Origin: Marinovum sp.
GTDB lineage: Bacteria; Pseudomonadota; Alphaproteobacteria; Rhodobacterales; Rhodobacteraceae
Length of the DNA: 37,754 nt
NCBI GenBank assembly: GCA_022447495.1
Contig: JAKVBH010000036.1
Span: forward strand, 1-37,754
Direction: 5' to 3'
The notes under the pieces are model-generated. The model was not told the origin of the DNA, searched no databases, and was given only the letters and a program-made list of their open reading frames with translations. Shown one piece after another: positions 18,033 through 26,486 of this stretch. The translations under genes and the position numbers were made by a program. Numbering within the stretch: the stretch's first letter is position 1; every line of letters begins with the position of its first letter.

Positions 18033-18971
18033 TTACTCCATCAACGTTTTGCCGATCATCCGAAGAAGGAAGATGGCAACGATATTGGCGAGGATGACCG
18101 CGAAGATACCCGTGGCTGAGGCCGCGCCGATGTTATTGTTGGCAAATTCACCGATCAGATACGGCAGGTTCTTGTTCCCATTCCCGCGGCTGACGATCTC
18201 GATCTCGGCATAGAGTGAGAGGTGGAAGATCGCTTGGATCATCACAACGATCGCGATGGGCCGCGCGAGGTGGGGAAGGGTCAAAAAGCGGAACTGAGAC
18301 CAAGGGCCTGCACCATCGAGGGTCGCAGCTTCTTTTTGCTGCTGGTCCTCTGATTGCAGCGAGGTCATGAAGATCAATACTGCGAACGGGGTCCACTGCC
18401 AGGTGACCATGATGATCACAGCGTAGGCGGATGTTTGAGTGGCTCTGAATGAAATCGGCTCAATCTCAGGCCAGAGCGAGAAAAACGATCCGACGATGGG
18501 GGCGGTTTGCAAGCCGTCGATCAAGGTGTTGATCCCTGCAACCGCCAAGCCTTGAAGGCCAAGTACCGGATCGAGGATCATGTTGATCCATAGAACCGCA
18601 TTTACTGCAGGCATCACGAAGAAGGGCGAGATCAGAAGGACGCGCACGATGCCACGACCTGGGAATGCCTTGTTTATCAAAACAGCGATCATGACACCCA
18701 GCATCACTGTCAAAAACAGGATCGAGCACACGATGAATAGGCTGTTTTGGATCGCAAAGAGGAAATCTTTGTTATTGAGAACAAATTCATAGTTCCCAAA
18801 ACCACGCCAATTGCTCAACGATGGTTGTGTCCATTCAGGGCGACGCAAGCTGTTGAGCACATAACGAATGAACGAGAAGTAGAGCGTCATCCCAAGTGGG
18901 ATAAGCATCCAAATGAGTAAGAGGATCACTGCCGGCGACTGCAACAGTCGCGGCAAAGAACGGTTGGTCAT
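18033..18971 (-). CDS. smoF: Polyol ABC transporter permease (SmoF)
   Basis: The 312-residue MalF/UgpA-type permease has about six membrane segments, the first near residues 14-34, and an EAA loop EAATLDGAGPWSQFRFLTLP near the middle of its second half. The ATG at 18971 is chosen because GGGAGG sits about 5 bases upstream; a longer TTG start would place that site inside the gene. It is separated from smoE by about 130 bases that contain a perfect hairpin, the normal layout for ABC importers that need far more binding protein than permease. Confidence 0.9.
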   Translation of the reverse strand: MTNRSLPRLLQSPAVILLLIWMLIPLGMTLYFSFIRYVLNSLRRPEWTQPSLSNWRGFGNYEFVLNNKDFLFAIQNSLFIVCSILFLTVMLGVMIAVLINKAFPGRGIVRVLLISPFFVMPAVNAVLWINMILDPVLGLQGLAVAGINTLIDGLQTAPIVGSFFSLWPEIEPISFRATQTSAYAVIIMVTWQWTPFAVLIFMTSLQSEDQQQKEAATLDGAGPWSQFRFLTLPHLARPIAIVVMIQAIFHLSLYAEIEIVSRGNGNKNLPYLIGEFANNNIGAASATGIFAVILANIVAIFLLRMIGKTLME

Positions 18972-19063
18972 TGTCCCTCCCAAAGGCAGATGACGATTGT
19001 CGGGTGATTTTGCTTTTCAAAGATGCCCGATCGGGTTGCCCATGGAAAGCAAAGCTTGGTGGG

Positions 19064-19088
19064 TGGAGGGCCGCCCCGCGGCCCTCCA
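19064..19088 (-). promoter_or_regulatory. Intercistronic hairpin between smoE and smoF
   Basis: TGGAGGGCCGC (19064-19074), loop CCC and GCGGCCCTCCA (19078-19088) make a perfect 11-bp GC-rich stem 13 bases after the smoE stop. There is no T-run on the transcribed strand. By analogy with malE-malF, it probably protects the 3' end of the smoE message and reduces read-through into the permease genes. Confidence 0.75.
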
Positions 19089-19101
19089 TAGAGAAGGAGG
19101 C

Positions 19102-20379
19102 TTAGTAGCCTGCTTCTTTCATAATCGCTGCTGCAGCGGCTTGCGATGCAGCCAGGGCATCATCAACGGACTTGGCGCCGGATAGAGCCGCTGCCATTTC
19201 TTGCGCGACCGCGGAGCCCACTTCCGGGAACTCTGGGATCGCCGCGAACTGAACACCGACATATGGCTTTAGGTCTGTTGCTTGTGGTGCTGCGGAGTTA
19301 ATCGCGGCCATTTCAGCTTCCGCGAAGCCTGCGACAGATTTGAACTCATCGAACATGTATGTGGACGCGCGTTGGCCTGTTGGCACCGAACCCCAGCCAA
19401 ACTCTGGGTGGTTTGCAACAGCTTGGACATAGTCTTTGGACGTGGCCCATTCGATGAATTTCTTGGATTCTTCAGCGTTCGGCGACCCGGCTGGAACAGC
19501 CATTGCCCATGCCCAGAGCCAGTTTGCGCCTACTGGGTTACCGGCGTTTGGTGATTGAGCGTATGCGACACCGTCTACTTCGAGGAAGGAGGCCGCGATT
19601 GTGGCGTCGATCCACATGCCGCACTTGCCTTCGTTGTAGAGCGCGAGGATTTCGTTGAATGAATTACCCTCAGATCCGGGAGGGCCGTAGTTGCCCAGCA
19701 GATCCACGTAGAAGTTGATAGCCGCGCGCCACTCATCGCTGTCGATTGTGGGTTTGAAGTCAGCGTCAAACCAAGCGCCACCGAAGGAGTTTACCATGGT
19801 TGTGATGAACGCCATGTTGTCTCCCCAACCTGGCTTACCACGCAAGCATGCTCCGTAAACACCGTTGTCAGGGTCATGCACAGCAGCAGCTGCCGCTTTG
19901 ATGTTGTCCCAACTGTCGTTGTCGGCAATGGAGGCGCCTGCTGCATCCATCAGGTCTTTGCGGTACATGACCATTGAGCTCTCACCGTAGAATGGTGCAG
20001 CGTACATTGTGCCTTCGTGGGACAGACCAGCGCGGATGGCGGGCAGGATGTCGTCCGCGTCGTAGTCGGCGCCGAACTCAAGAGGTTCGATCCAACCAGC
20101 GGCGCCCCAGATGGGGGCTTCCTGCATGCCGATGTTGATGATGTCGTACTGACCACCGCCGGTTGCGGTGTCGGATGTGACCTGCTCACGAAGAACGCCT
20201 TCTTCGAGCGAGACCCAGTTGAGCTTCACACCGGTTTCATCGGTGTAGGCCTTAGCAACCTTTTGCATGTTGATCATGTGGCCGTTGTTCACAATGGCGA
20301 TGGTCAGTTCTGCTGCGAAGCTGCCGGTGGCCAGTACACTAAGCGCCGTTGCGCCGAACAAAGCGGATTTAAGAGACAT
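19102..20379 (-). CDS. smoE: Polyol ABC transporter substrate-binding protein (SmoE)
   Basis: The 425-residue periplasmic protein captures sorbitol/mannitol for the SmoFGK importer. It begins with a Sec signal peptide (MSLKSALFGATALSVLATGSFA, cleavage before AELTIA). The mature part is a family-1 sugar-binding fold, with AKAYTDETGVKLNW, AAPFYGESSMVMYRKDL and GKCGMWIDATIAA typical of polyol/sugar binders in Rhodobacterales. The ATG at 20379 is chosen because AGGGAGGA lies about 6 bases upstream and it begins the signal peptide. It is the first transport gene of the operon. Confidence 0.92.
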   Translation of the reverse strand: MSLKSALFGATALSVLATGSFAAELTIAIVNNGHMINMQKVAKAYTDETGVKLNWVSLEEGVLREQVTSDTATGGGQYDIINIGMQEAPIWGAAGWIEPLEFGADYDADDILPAIRAGLSHEGTMYAAPFYGESSMVMYRKDLMDAAGASIADNDSWDNIKAAAAAVHDPDNGVYGACLRGKPGWGDNMAFITTMVNSFGGAWFDADFKPTIDSDEWRAAINFYVDLLGNYGPPGSEGNSFNEILALYNEGKCGMWIDATIAASFLEVDGVAYAQSPNAGNPVGANWLWAWAMAVPAGSPNAEESKKFIEWATSKDYVQAVANHPEFGWGSVPTGQRASTYMFDEFKSVAGFAEAEMAAINSAAPQATDLKPYVGVQFAAIPEFPEVGSAVAQEMAAALSGAKSVDDALAASQAAAAAIMKEAGY

Positions 20380-20489
20380 CCCAGTCCTCCCTAATGGATG
20401 ATGTCCCACCGTAGTTAAAAAGTAATCGCGGCGTCAATAAATTCTTTACGCGAGATAAGTTTTTGCAATTTTAAAATAATATCAGTTTG
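20380..20489 (-). promoter_or_regulatory. Probable promoter/operator region of smoE
   Basis: The 110 bases between lacI and smoE are A+T-rich and contain a TTGACG (on the minus strand, about 20434-20439) that could be a -35 element. A clear -10 at standard spacing is not visible. A LacI-family operator is expected here, but I cannot point to an unambiguous palindrome. Confidence 0.3.
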
Positions 20490-21521
20490 TTAGGCAGAAC
20501 CTCGCATCACCAAGCGCCCGTCAAACAGGGCAACTTCGCGGTTTTCTGGCGGTTTTCCTGTTTCGATCAACTTCAGAATCGCATCGACGCTGCTTGCGCC
20601 AATGGAGGCATAGTCTTGCGAAATAGTGGTGAGGCCAGGGCACGTATAGCGCGCGAAGGGATGGTCATCGTGGCCCGCAACCCGAAGGGAACACGCGTCC
20701 CCCAAACCAACTTTCACACCGCATTCAAAGGCCGCTGCAAGTAGTCCGATGGCCAGGCGATCATTGGAGCACAAGATGGTTTGAGCGCGCAGATCTCCGT
20801 GGGTGATTGCTTCTTTGCCGGCACGGTAGCCGATTTCCTCAAAGTCCCATCCGTCGCCATCAATGCGAATATAGTTTGGTTCATGCGACAAACGCTCCAT
20901 TGCGGTCGCATATGCGCTACGCCGTCTGAAAACATTGGGATTTGGCGGGTCATTCATCTCAAAAAAGACAGGCGGCTCCCCAGTGCGGCACAAATAATCC
21001 ACGATAAGATCGATGCTTTGCACGTTGTCCGAGCCAAAGAAAGGGGCCCCCACGTCGTCAAGATTGGCATCAAAAAGGACCGTTGGGATCTGATCCGCGA
21101 ATGCGGCCACAGCATGGGCGTGAGAGACCCGCCCCAAAGGCGCAAGCAACACGCCCGCGGGTTTAATGGACCTCAAGCTTTCTAGATTGGCGATTTCCTG
21201 ATCCGGTCCACCGTGCGAGCTCAGCATGAGCGGGTTGAACCCAGCATTCACGATCAGGCCTTCGATGGTGCGTGCAATGGCGCCAAAAAAAGGGTCGGTG
21301 AGGTTCGGAACAACAAGCCCAATGTTCTTGGTCCGCCTGCGATTTTGGTTGATCGCGTAAATATTGGGTCGGTAATCGTATTGTTCGAGCGCGGCTTCGA
21401 TCTTGTTGCGTGTGGATTTGCGGACGCTTTGAGGATCGTTGAAGTACTTCGAGACCGTGGGGCGAGAGATGCCGCTGACGGCTGCGAAATCCTCCATGTT
21501 TTTGATTTTGATGTTTGCCAA
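20490..21521 (-). CDS. LacI family transcriptional regulator of the polyol operon
   Basis: This 343-residue repressor-type protein has a LacI helix-turn-helix at the N-terminus (MEDFAAVSGISRPTVSKYFN, with hinge region ALEQYDYRPN). A periplasmic-binding-like sensor domain follows from about residue 66 (IGLVVPNLTDPFFGAIARTIEG). It lies immediately upstream of smoE in the same direction, so it most likely controls the smo-mtlK genes in response to a hexitol or derivative. The start appears to be TTG at 21521, with GAGG about 10 bases upstream; the first ATG would remove part of the DNA-binding domain. The ligand is inferred from context only. Confidence 0.85.
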   Translation of the reverse strand: MANIKIKNMEDFAAVSGISRPTVSKYFNDPQSVRKSTRNKIEAALEQYDYRPNIYAINQNRRRTKNIGLVVPNLTDPFFGAIARTIEGLIVNAGFNPLMLSSHGGPDQEIANLESLRSIKPAGVLLAPLGRVSHAHAVAAFADQIPTVLFDANLDDVGAPFFGSDNVQSIDLIVDYLCRTGEPPVFFEMNDPPNPNVFRRRSAYATAMERLSHEPNYIRIDGDGWDFEEIGYRAGKEAITHGDLRAQTILCSNDRLAIGLLAAAFECGVKVGLGDACSLRVAGHDDHPFARYTCPGLTTISQDYASIGASSVDAILKLIETGKPPENREVALFDGRLVMRGSA

Positions 21522-21665
21522 GGCGCGCCCTCACTTGTTCGCCGCCGATCTCCTAGGAGAAGGTCAGAAAGTTCCAATACCAGGCTTTATAGTTTGCGCG
21601 CGCTAATTTTTGAAGCGATTTGACAACTTACTGTCAAATCAGAGTAGGGTTTCAGCGTCTTGGGC

Positions 21666-22343
21666 TCAGAGTTTGTGCCACTTGACGTCCAAACGATCGT
21701 GGAAGTTTTGCTCCCAGATTGGTCGTATGATGGGGTGCGTGGCGACCTGTGTGGTGATCCACGTGCTTTTGGGCAGGTCAGGTTTCTGGTTGTGCCACGC
21801 ATAGAGCATGGCCAGAAAAATATCGCATGCAGACATCCGGTCGCTCAGCAAGAATGCACTATGCGCCGTCTCTTTTTCCAAACATAAAAATGCTTTATGC
21901 ACGCGGTCTTGGGCCGCTTTTCGGATGCCTTCTTGGGCCCATTCGTCGTCGATTTCACTATGTTCTGCATCTATTAAAGGGCTAAAATATCGATGCGTGT
22001 AGTTGCGCCGCAAGATGCCTTCGTAGATGTTCACCGCAAGAAACACGGACCAGCGCAAAAACTGTGGGTGGTCGTCGATCCAAAGAATTGGACCGTGTCT
22101 GAGATCGGGTTCTTCGTATGACAAATGCGCAAGGATTGCGGCGGTCTCAGTGATGCGCTCGCCGTTTGCCAACTCCAGAACTGGGACCTGACCCCACTTA
22201 TTAAAGCTCTCGATCTGTGCGCCCAAAGGCCGATTGGGCAGTGAGGCAATGGGCTCGTAGTCGTGTTCGATGTTGGCGGCGGCCAGCGTGGCTTGGATCA
22301 CGAACCCGCCTGATCCGAGCCGATTGTAAAGTCTGTACGCCAT
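21666..22343 (-). CDS. Glutathione S-transferase family protein
   Basis: The 225-residue cytosolic protein has the two-domain GST layout. The N-terminal thioredoxin-like half (YRLYNRLGSGGFVIQATLAAANI) includes a cis-Pro in GQVPVLEL and the glutathione-contact motif ITETAAIL (about 64-71). The helical C-terminal half has the conserved N-capping box SACDIFLAML. It conjugates or reduces an unknown substrate with glutathione. It shares direction with lacI but is 144 bases upstream, and nothing ties it to polyol use. Divergent from the Nik/Dpp-like transporter. Confidence 0.85.
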   Translation of the reverse strand: MAYRLYNRLGSGGFVIQATLAAANIEHDYEPIASLPNRPLGAQIESFNKWGQVPVLELANGERITETAAILAHLSYEEPDLRHGPILWIDDHPQFLRWSVFLAVNIYEGILRRNYTHRYFSPLIDAEHSEIDDEWAQEGIRKAAQDRVHKAFLCLEKETAHSAFLLSDRMSACDIFLAMLYAWHNQKPDLPKSTWITTQVATHPIIRPIWEQNFHDRLDVKWHKL

Positions 22344-22628
22344 TGGTTTCCTTAGATGATTAGGGTCAAACGGTAGGGTCTTACGACTGCCTGCAAACGC
22401 AAGCTTCAGTCCGTTTGGTTAAAGTCGATAGTTGTTGGAGACTTGGCTTTGAGGTTGTTGGAACCCGCCGATGCTGAGCGTCAGTTTGCTAGAAATTCAC
22501 GTTGAACGTTAGGAATTAGACTAGCCCTCGAATGTCAATGTACTATTGTGCGCGCCGCGACCCTAGGCCCATTGCCTTATCGGCAATCACTCAAGGTGGC
22601 TTACCCAGTTCATTTAAAGGACATTCGA
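22344..22628. other. Divergent intergenic region between GST and ABC transporter
   Basis: These 285 bases should hold promoters for both directions. A short dyad, ATTGCC/GGCAAT (about 22571-22587), lies about 40 bases before the transporter start. I see no further clear signal and no convincing small gene. Confidence 0.35.
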
Positions 22629-24152
22629 ATGTCGTTTCTCCCTAGGCTTGCCTGTTTTGTAGCCTTAACACTTGTTCCGGCGATTTCCGCGACTGCCCAA
22701 GAAGGCAATTTGACCATCTCGTCCGGCTATGGCCCCTCCTCTGAAGTGCCCGACCCGCGCGCAGGCTATAATGGTTGGACGTCGAACCAAACCGGTGTGA
22801 CTGAAACGTTGATGGGGATCGACTACGATCTGAAGCTTTATCCACGCCTTGCCGACGGAATTGAGCAGGTCGCACCCACAAAATGGCGCGTCACCCTTCC
22901 TCAGGGTGTTACGTTCCACGATGGAACACCTCTGACTGCAGATGCCGTCATCGCATCCATTGCGCCGATCTCCGAAGAAGGCCATCCGGGCCACAATAAA
23001 CGCATTGCCAACTTGCTCGACCTTGCGGGATTGTCTGCCGACGGCGAGCGCGCGGTTCTCTTTGAAACCAACAGCCCAAATGCCGCTTTCCCATGGACCT
23101 TGTCCGAGCCTGGTATTGCCATCCTTGGCGCCTCTTCAGAGGCCTTCCCGATCAATGCCACTGGGCCATTTGTTTTCCGCAAAGCTGTGCCGGAGCAATC
23201 CTATAGGGTTGAAGCCAACATGGGCTATCGCCTCGGTAAGCCAGGCCTCAAGGAAGTGACGGTGGTCTACGCGAATGATCCAGGAACCCAAGCGCTTGCC
23301 TTTGAAGCGGGCGAAGTGGACATGGTCATCAACTACCCCGAAACGGATTTTGACCGCATCAAAGAAACCGGCGCGCTAGGGTTCTCCGCGCCGACCGCGC
23401 GTCTCTATTTCTACACCGTGAATGCAGTCAGCGGTCCAATGGCGAACCCGTTGATCCGGCGCGCCGTGTCGTTGGCTATTGACCGCGAAGGCATCGTTGA
23501 CGCTGTGCTCTCCGGGGTTGGTGGTGCAGCTGCGGGTACTGTCTTCCCGGTTGGCAAAGGCTGGGCGGCCGACATTCCAGCGACCTATGACATGACTAAA
23601 GCCGAAGCGTTGCTCGCCGAAGCAGGTGCCACAAAAGAAGGCGGTCAATGGATGCTCGATGGGGCTCCGCTTGAGATCGACATTGTCACCTATTCAGGCC
23701 GTGCCGCGTTGTCGCCCACGGCGGAACTGACCCAGGCGTTTCTCTCGGCCATTGGCATCACATCCAGCGTATCTGTCGGCGAATGGGGCGCAAGCGCTGA
23801 ACTCATTGCAGAGGGTGAAGCAGACATGTTCCTTCAGGCTTGGGTGATGACACCACAAGGTGATCCAAGCGGTGTTCTGGAAACGCTTCTCAAAACCGGT
23901 GGCGGCTCAAACTCGGGCAATTATTCCAACCCAGAGATGGACGCGCTTCTTGAAGCGGGACGCGCAACCTTTGACCAGGCCAAGCGCGAAGACATCTACA
24001 CTTCCGTTCAAGAGTTGATCGCGTCTGAGGCAGCATTGATCCCTGTCTTTCACGTAAGCCAAGTCAACGTGGCGAAGCCCGGCTTGACCGGTTACGCTGT
24101 GCACCCAACAGAAACCTACTGGATCACCCACGAAACGAAGTTCACCAAATGA
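22629..24152 (+). CDS. ABC transporter substrate-binding protein, peptide/nickel family (SBP_bac_5)
   Basis: The 507-residue periplasmic protein has a signal peptide (MSFLPRLACFVALTLVPAISATA, cleavage before QEG). It then shows the family-5 pattern: ETLMGIDYDLKLYPRLADG, WRVTLPQGVTFHDGTPLTADAV, and NPLIRRAVSLAIDREGIV near the middle. The C-terminal YAVHPTETYWITHET resembles NikA-type nickel binders as much as dipeptide binders. The ATG at 22629 follows AAAGGA by about 8 bases and begins the signal peptide. It is the first gene of a five-gene set with overlapping ends. Nickel import would fit the urease cluster downstream, but peptide import is equally possible from sequence. Confidence 0.88.
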   Translation: MSFLPRLACFVALTLVPAISATAQEGNLTISSGYGPSSEVPDPRAGYNGWTSNQTGVTETLMGIDYDLKLYPRLADGIEQVAPTKWRVTLPQGVTFHDGTPLTADAVIASIAPISEEGHPGHNKRIANLLDLAGLSADGERAVLFETNSPNAAFPWTLSEPGIAILGASSEAFPINATGPFVFRKAVPEQSYRVEANMGYRLGKPGLKEVTVVYANDPGTQALAFEAGEVDMVINYPETDFDRIKETGALGFSAPTARLYFYTVNAVSGPMANPLIRRAVSLAIDREGIVDAVLSGVGGAAAGTVFPVGKGWAADIPATYDMTKAEALLAEAGATKEGGQWMLDGAPLEIDIVTYSGRAALSPTAELTQAFLSAIGITSSVSVGEWGASAELIAEGEADMFLQAWVMTPQGDPSGVLETLLKTGGGSNSGNYSNPEMDALLEAGRATFDQAKREDIYTSVQELIASEAALIPVFHVSQVNVAKPGLTGYAVHPTETYWITHETKFTK

Positions 24153-24832
24153 CACTCTCGGTATCCGGCCTGAACGTTGAACGCAAAGGCCGGGTCATCC
24201 TTGCCCCGACATCGCTGAGCATCGCACCCCGTGCCCGTATCGGATTGGTCGGCGCATCAGGCTCTGGCAAGTCAACGTTGGGCCATGCCCTGATTGATGC
24301 GTTGCGCGCGCAGGGCGTGGTTGTGGCTCATGTTCCCCAAAGCCCGGACGAAGCGCTTGATCCGTTGCGGACTATGGCATTTCATTGGCGTGAAGCAGAG
24401 AAAGCGCTTTGCATGGGACATAACCCAGCCCGGAGAAAAGCCCTCTTCTCTGCGCTGGGCATTGCCTATGGAAACTTGACTAAGCGACCTTGGGGCTGGA
24501 GCCGTGGCATGCAGCAGAGGTTTGTCATTGCCATGGCGCTCATCGGTGCTCCCGCATTGATTGTTTTGGACGAACCTACATCCGCTCTCGATCCCGTTGT
24601 TGCCGCGGATACGATGGATCTGCTTGACAACTTTTTGACAGGCCAAGACACCGCGATGGTGCTCGTCACCCATGACCTTGGGCTTGCGTCACGCAGAGTT
24701 GAGAGGCTTTGGGTCATGTCAGAAGGGTACTTGGTGGAGGAGGCAACAACAGAAGACATTTTGACCCGACCAACCACAGAAGCAGCCGCGAAGCTGGCCG
24801 CCCACAAAAGCTGGCTGACCGTTCCATGCTAG
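24149..24832 (+). CDS. ABC transporter ATP-binding protein, NikD/DppD type
   Basis: The 227-residue ATPase is short for its class. It has Walker A GASGSGKST (about 35-43), Walker B LIVLDEPTSALD and switch His VLVTHD. The signature is SRGMQQR instead of SGGMQQR, a rare substitution at the second position of LSGGQ. It lacks the C-terminal extension of oligopeptide ATPases, more like NikD. It overlaps the binding protein by four bases and the next ATPase by seven, so the operon is tightly coupled. Confidence 0.88.
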   Translation: MTLSVSGLNVERKGRVILAPTSLSIAPRARIGLVGASGSGKSTLGHALIDALRAQGVVVAHVPQSPDEALDPLRTMAFHWREAEKALCMGHNPARRKALFSALGIAYGNLTKRPWGWSRGMQQRFVIAMALIGAPALIVLDEPTSALDPVVAADTMDLLDNFLTGQDTAMVLVTHDLGLASRRVERLWVMSEGYLVEEATTEDILTRPTTEAAAKLAAHKSWLTVPC

Positions 24833-25551
24833 AAATAAAAGGTGTTTCGGTGAAGCGTGGGGCTCTGGTCGCACTCAAAGACATTTCGCTCTCGATTGAA
24901 CTTGGCAAAACCGTGGCAGTGGTCGGTGAGAGTGGTGCTGGCAAATCCACATTGATTGCTGCGATCCTGGGATTAATCGCGCTGTCTGGAGGTAAAATTA
25001 CCTGGGCGGGCGGTCCCGTACGCGGCATCCGTCCAGCGCTTGTCATGCAAGAGCCACGCGCTGCGTTCAATCCAGATTTGAGTTTGCGCCAATCTGTTTC
25101 GGAGCCGCTCAAAGCACAAAAGCTGCCAGTTGATACGAAGCGACTGGCCAAGCTGTGCGCTGGCCTGGAACTGGCGCCTGATCTTCTGGATCGCAAGCCG
25201 GGCCAAGTCTCTATCGGACAGGCACAAAGGGTCGGTATCTTGCGCGCACTGATCACAACGCCACCGCTCATTTTGTTTGACGAGCCGCTTTCTGCGCTGG
25301 ACGCTGTCACGCAAAAGCGTACCGCCCAGTTGATTGCGGACTTACAACGCCAGAAAGGCTTTGCTGCTTTGATCGTCACCCATGATTTGGGTTACGCCTG
25401 CGCGTTTTCTGACGAGATTGCCGTTTTGCGTGCAGGCTCTGTTGAAGAAACATCAACCCCAACCGCGTTTGTGAACGCACCCGAGACGGACTACGGTCGC
25501 AAACTGCGCGATGCAGCGGTCTCACTCGGTGCTTTGGAACGCGCATCATGA
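24826..25551 (+). CDS. ABC transporter ATP-binding protein, NikE/DppF type
   Basis: This 241-residue second ATPase pairs with the preceding one. It has Walker A GESGAGKST (about 34-42), Q-loop MQEPRAAFNPDLSLRQSV, Walker B LILFDEPLSALD and switch His VTHDLGYA. Its signature reads SIGQAQR instead of SGGQ.QR. The ATG at 24826 lies in the end of the upstream gene and begins LEIKGVSVKRGALVAL, the normal start of such domains; longer frames upstream are out of register with the family. The short length is again closer to NikE than to DppF. Confidence 0.88.
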   Translation: MLEIKGVSVKRGALVALKDISLSIELGKTVAVVGESGAGKSTLIAAILGLIALSGGKITWAGGPVRGIRPALVMQEPRAAFNPDLSLRQSVSEPLKAQKLPVDTKRLAKLCAGLELAPDLLDRKPGQVSIGQAQRVGILRALITTPPLILFDEPLSALDAVTQKRTAQLIADLQRQKGFAALIVTHDLGYACAFSDEIAVLRAGSVEETSTPTAFVNAPETDYGRKLRDAAVSLGALERAS

Positions 25552-26486
25552 TTCAGACGATGCTCAGCCTCGTTTTGCGTGCTGTGGTGGTCTTGGTCGG
25601 ATCCGCGTTGGTGACCTTTGTCTTGTTGTGGAACGCCCCCGGTGATCCGGCGATGGCCATCGCTATGGCGCGGTTTAATGCGGTGGTGCCCGCCGAGGTC
25701 GTGGACCAAGTGCGCGCCGAAGCCGGTCTCGACGCAGGATTTTGGCCTGCGTTCAAAGCTTGGATCGGGCCTTTGCTTGTCGGCGATTTTGGCCGCTCTT
25801 CTGTGACAGGGCGCGAGGTTTGGCCGGACTTGGTCACAGCTGTGGGCTATACATACCCGCTGGCTTTTCTGGCGCTCTTTTGGGGTCTCGCTATTGCTCT
25901 GCCATTGGCGATATTGGCGGCTTCGCGCCCCGGGAGCGTGCTGGATCGCGTATGCGTCGCAATGGCATCGACGGGTGCGGCTATGCCAGCCTTTTGGCTT
26001 GGGCTTTTGTTGATCTTGTTGTTCGCCGTGAAACTCGCTTGGTTGCCCGCCATGGGTGCACGTACTGCATCCCATATTGTCTTGCCGGCATTGACGCTCG
26101 CCTTGGGCGTTGCCGCATCGCTGACGCGGATTATACGGTCTGGCATCCTTGAGGCTCGTGACCAGAATTTTCTTCCTGCTTTGCAAAGGCGCGGCGTCGC
26201 CAATAGCGCAATCGAGCGTGATCACGTCGCGCCTCATGCTGCCATTCCAGTGGTTACAGTCTTTGGTTTGGAACTGGCCTTTCTACTCGAAGGTTTGGTC
26301 ATGGTCGAAGTGATTTTTGGCCGTCCGGGCTTAGGCGGTTTTTTGGTGAACGCCATCGACGCGCGGGATTTCCCAAAGGTTCAGGCGGTGGTTCTTCTGA
26401 CGGCCATTGTTTTTGTGGCCATAAATTTCGCCGTCGACATCTTCTACAAACTCCTCGATCCCCGCATGGAAGATCGGGATGCGTAG
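25548..26486 (+). CDS. ABC transporter permease, NikB/DppB type
   Basis: The 312-residue inner-membrane permease has an N-terminal membrane segment (LVLRAVVVLVGSALVTFVLL), the family NAPGDPA motif near residue 30, five further segments, and a cytoplasmic EAA loop around ARDQNFLPALQRRGVANSAI. It forms the import channel together with the following gene. The start overlaps the upstream stop by four bases. The EAA loop ends in HVAPHAAIP in place of the usual HALRNALIP, a modest divergence. Confidence 0.88.
   Translation: MIQTMLSLVLRAVVVLVGSALVTFVLLWNAPGDPAMAIAMARFNAVVPAEVVDQVRAEAGLDAGFWPAFKAWIGPLLVGDFGRSSVTGREVWPDLVTAVGYTYPLAFLALFWGLAIALPLAILAASRPGSVLDRVCVAMASTGAAMPAFWLGLLLILLFAVKLAWLPAMGARTASHIVLPALTLALGVAASLTRIIRSGILEARDQNFLPALQRRGVANSAIERDHVAPHAAIPVVTVFGLELAFLLEGLVMVEVIFGRPGLGGFLVNAIDARDFPKVQAVVLLTAIVFVAINFAVDIFYKLLDPRMEDRDA

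Noticed and set aside
25491..26237. 248-codon frame antisense to the first Nik/Dpp-like permease
   Set aside because: The composition is Arg/Gln/His-rich with no motif, typical of a shadow of a membrane-protein gene.
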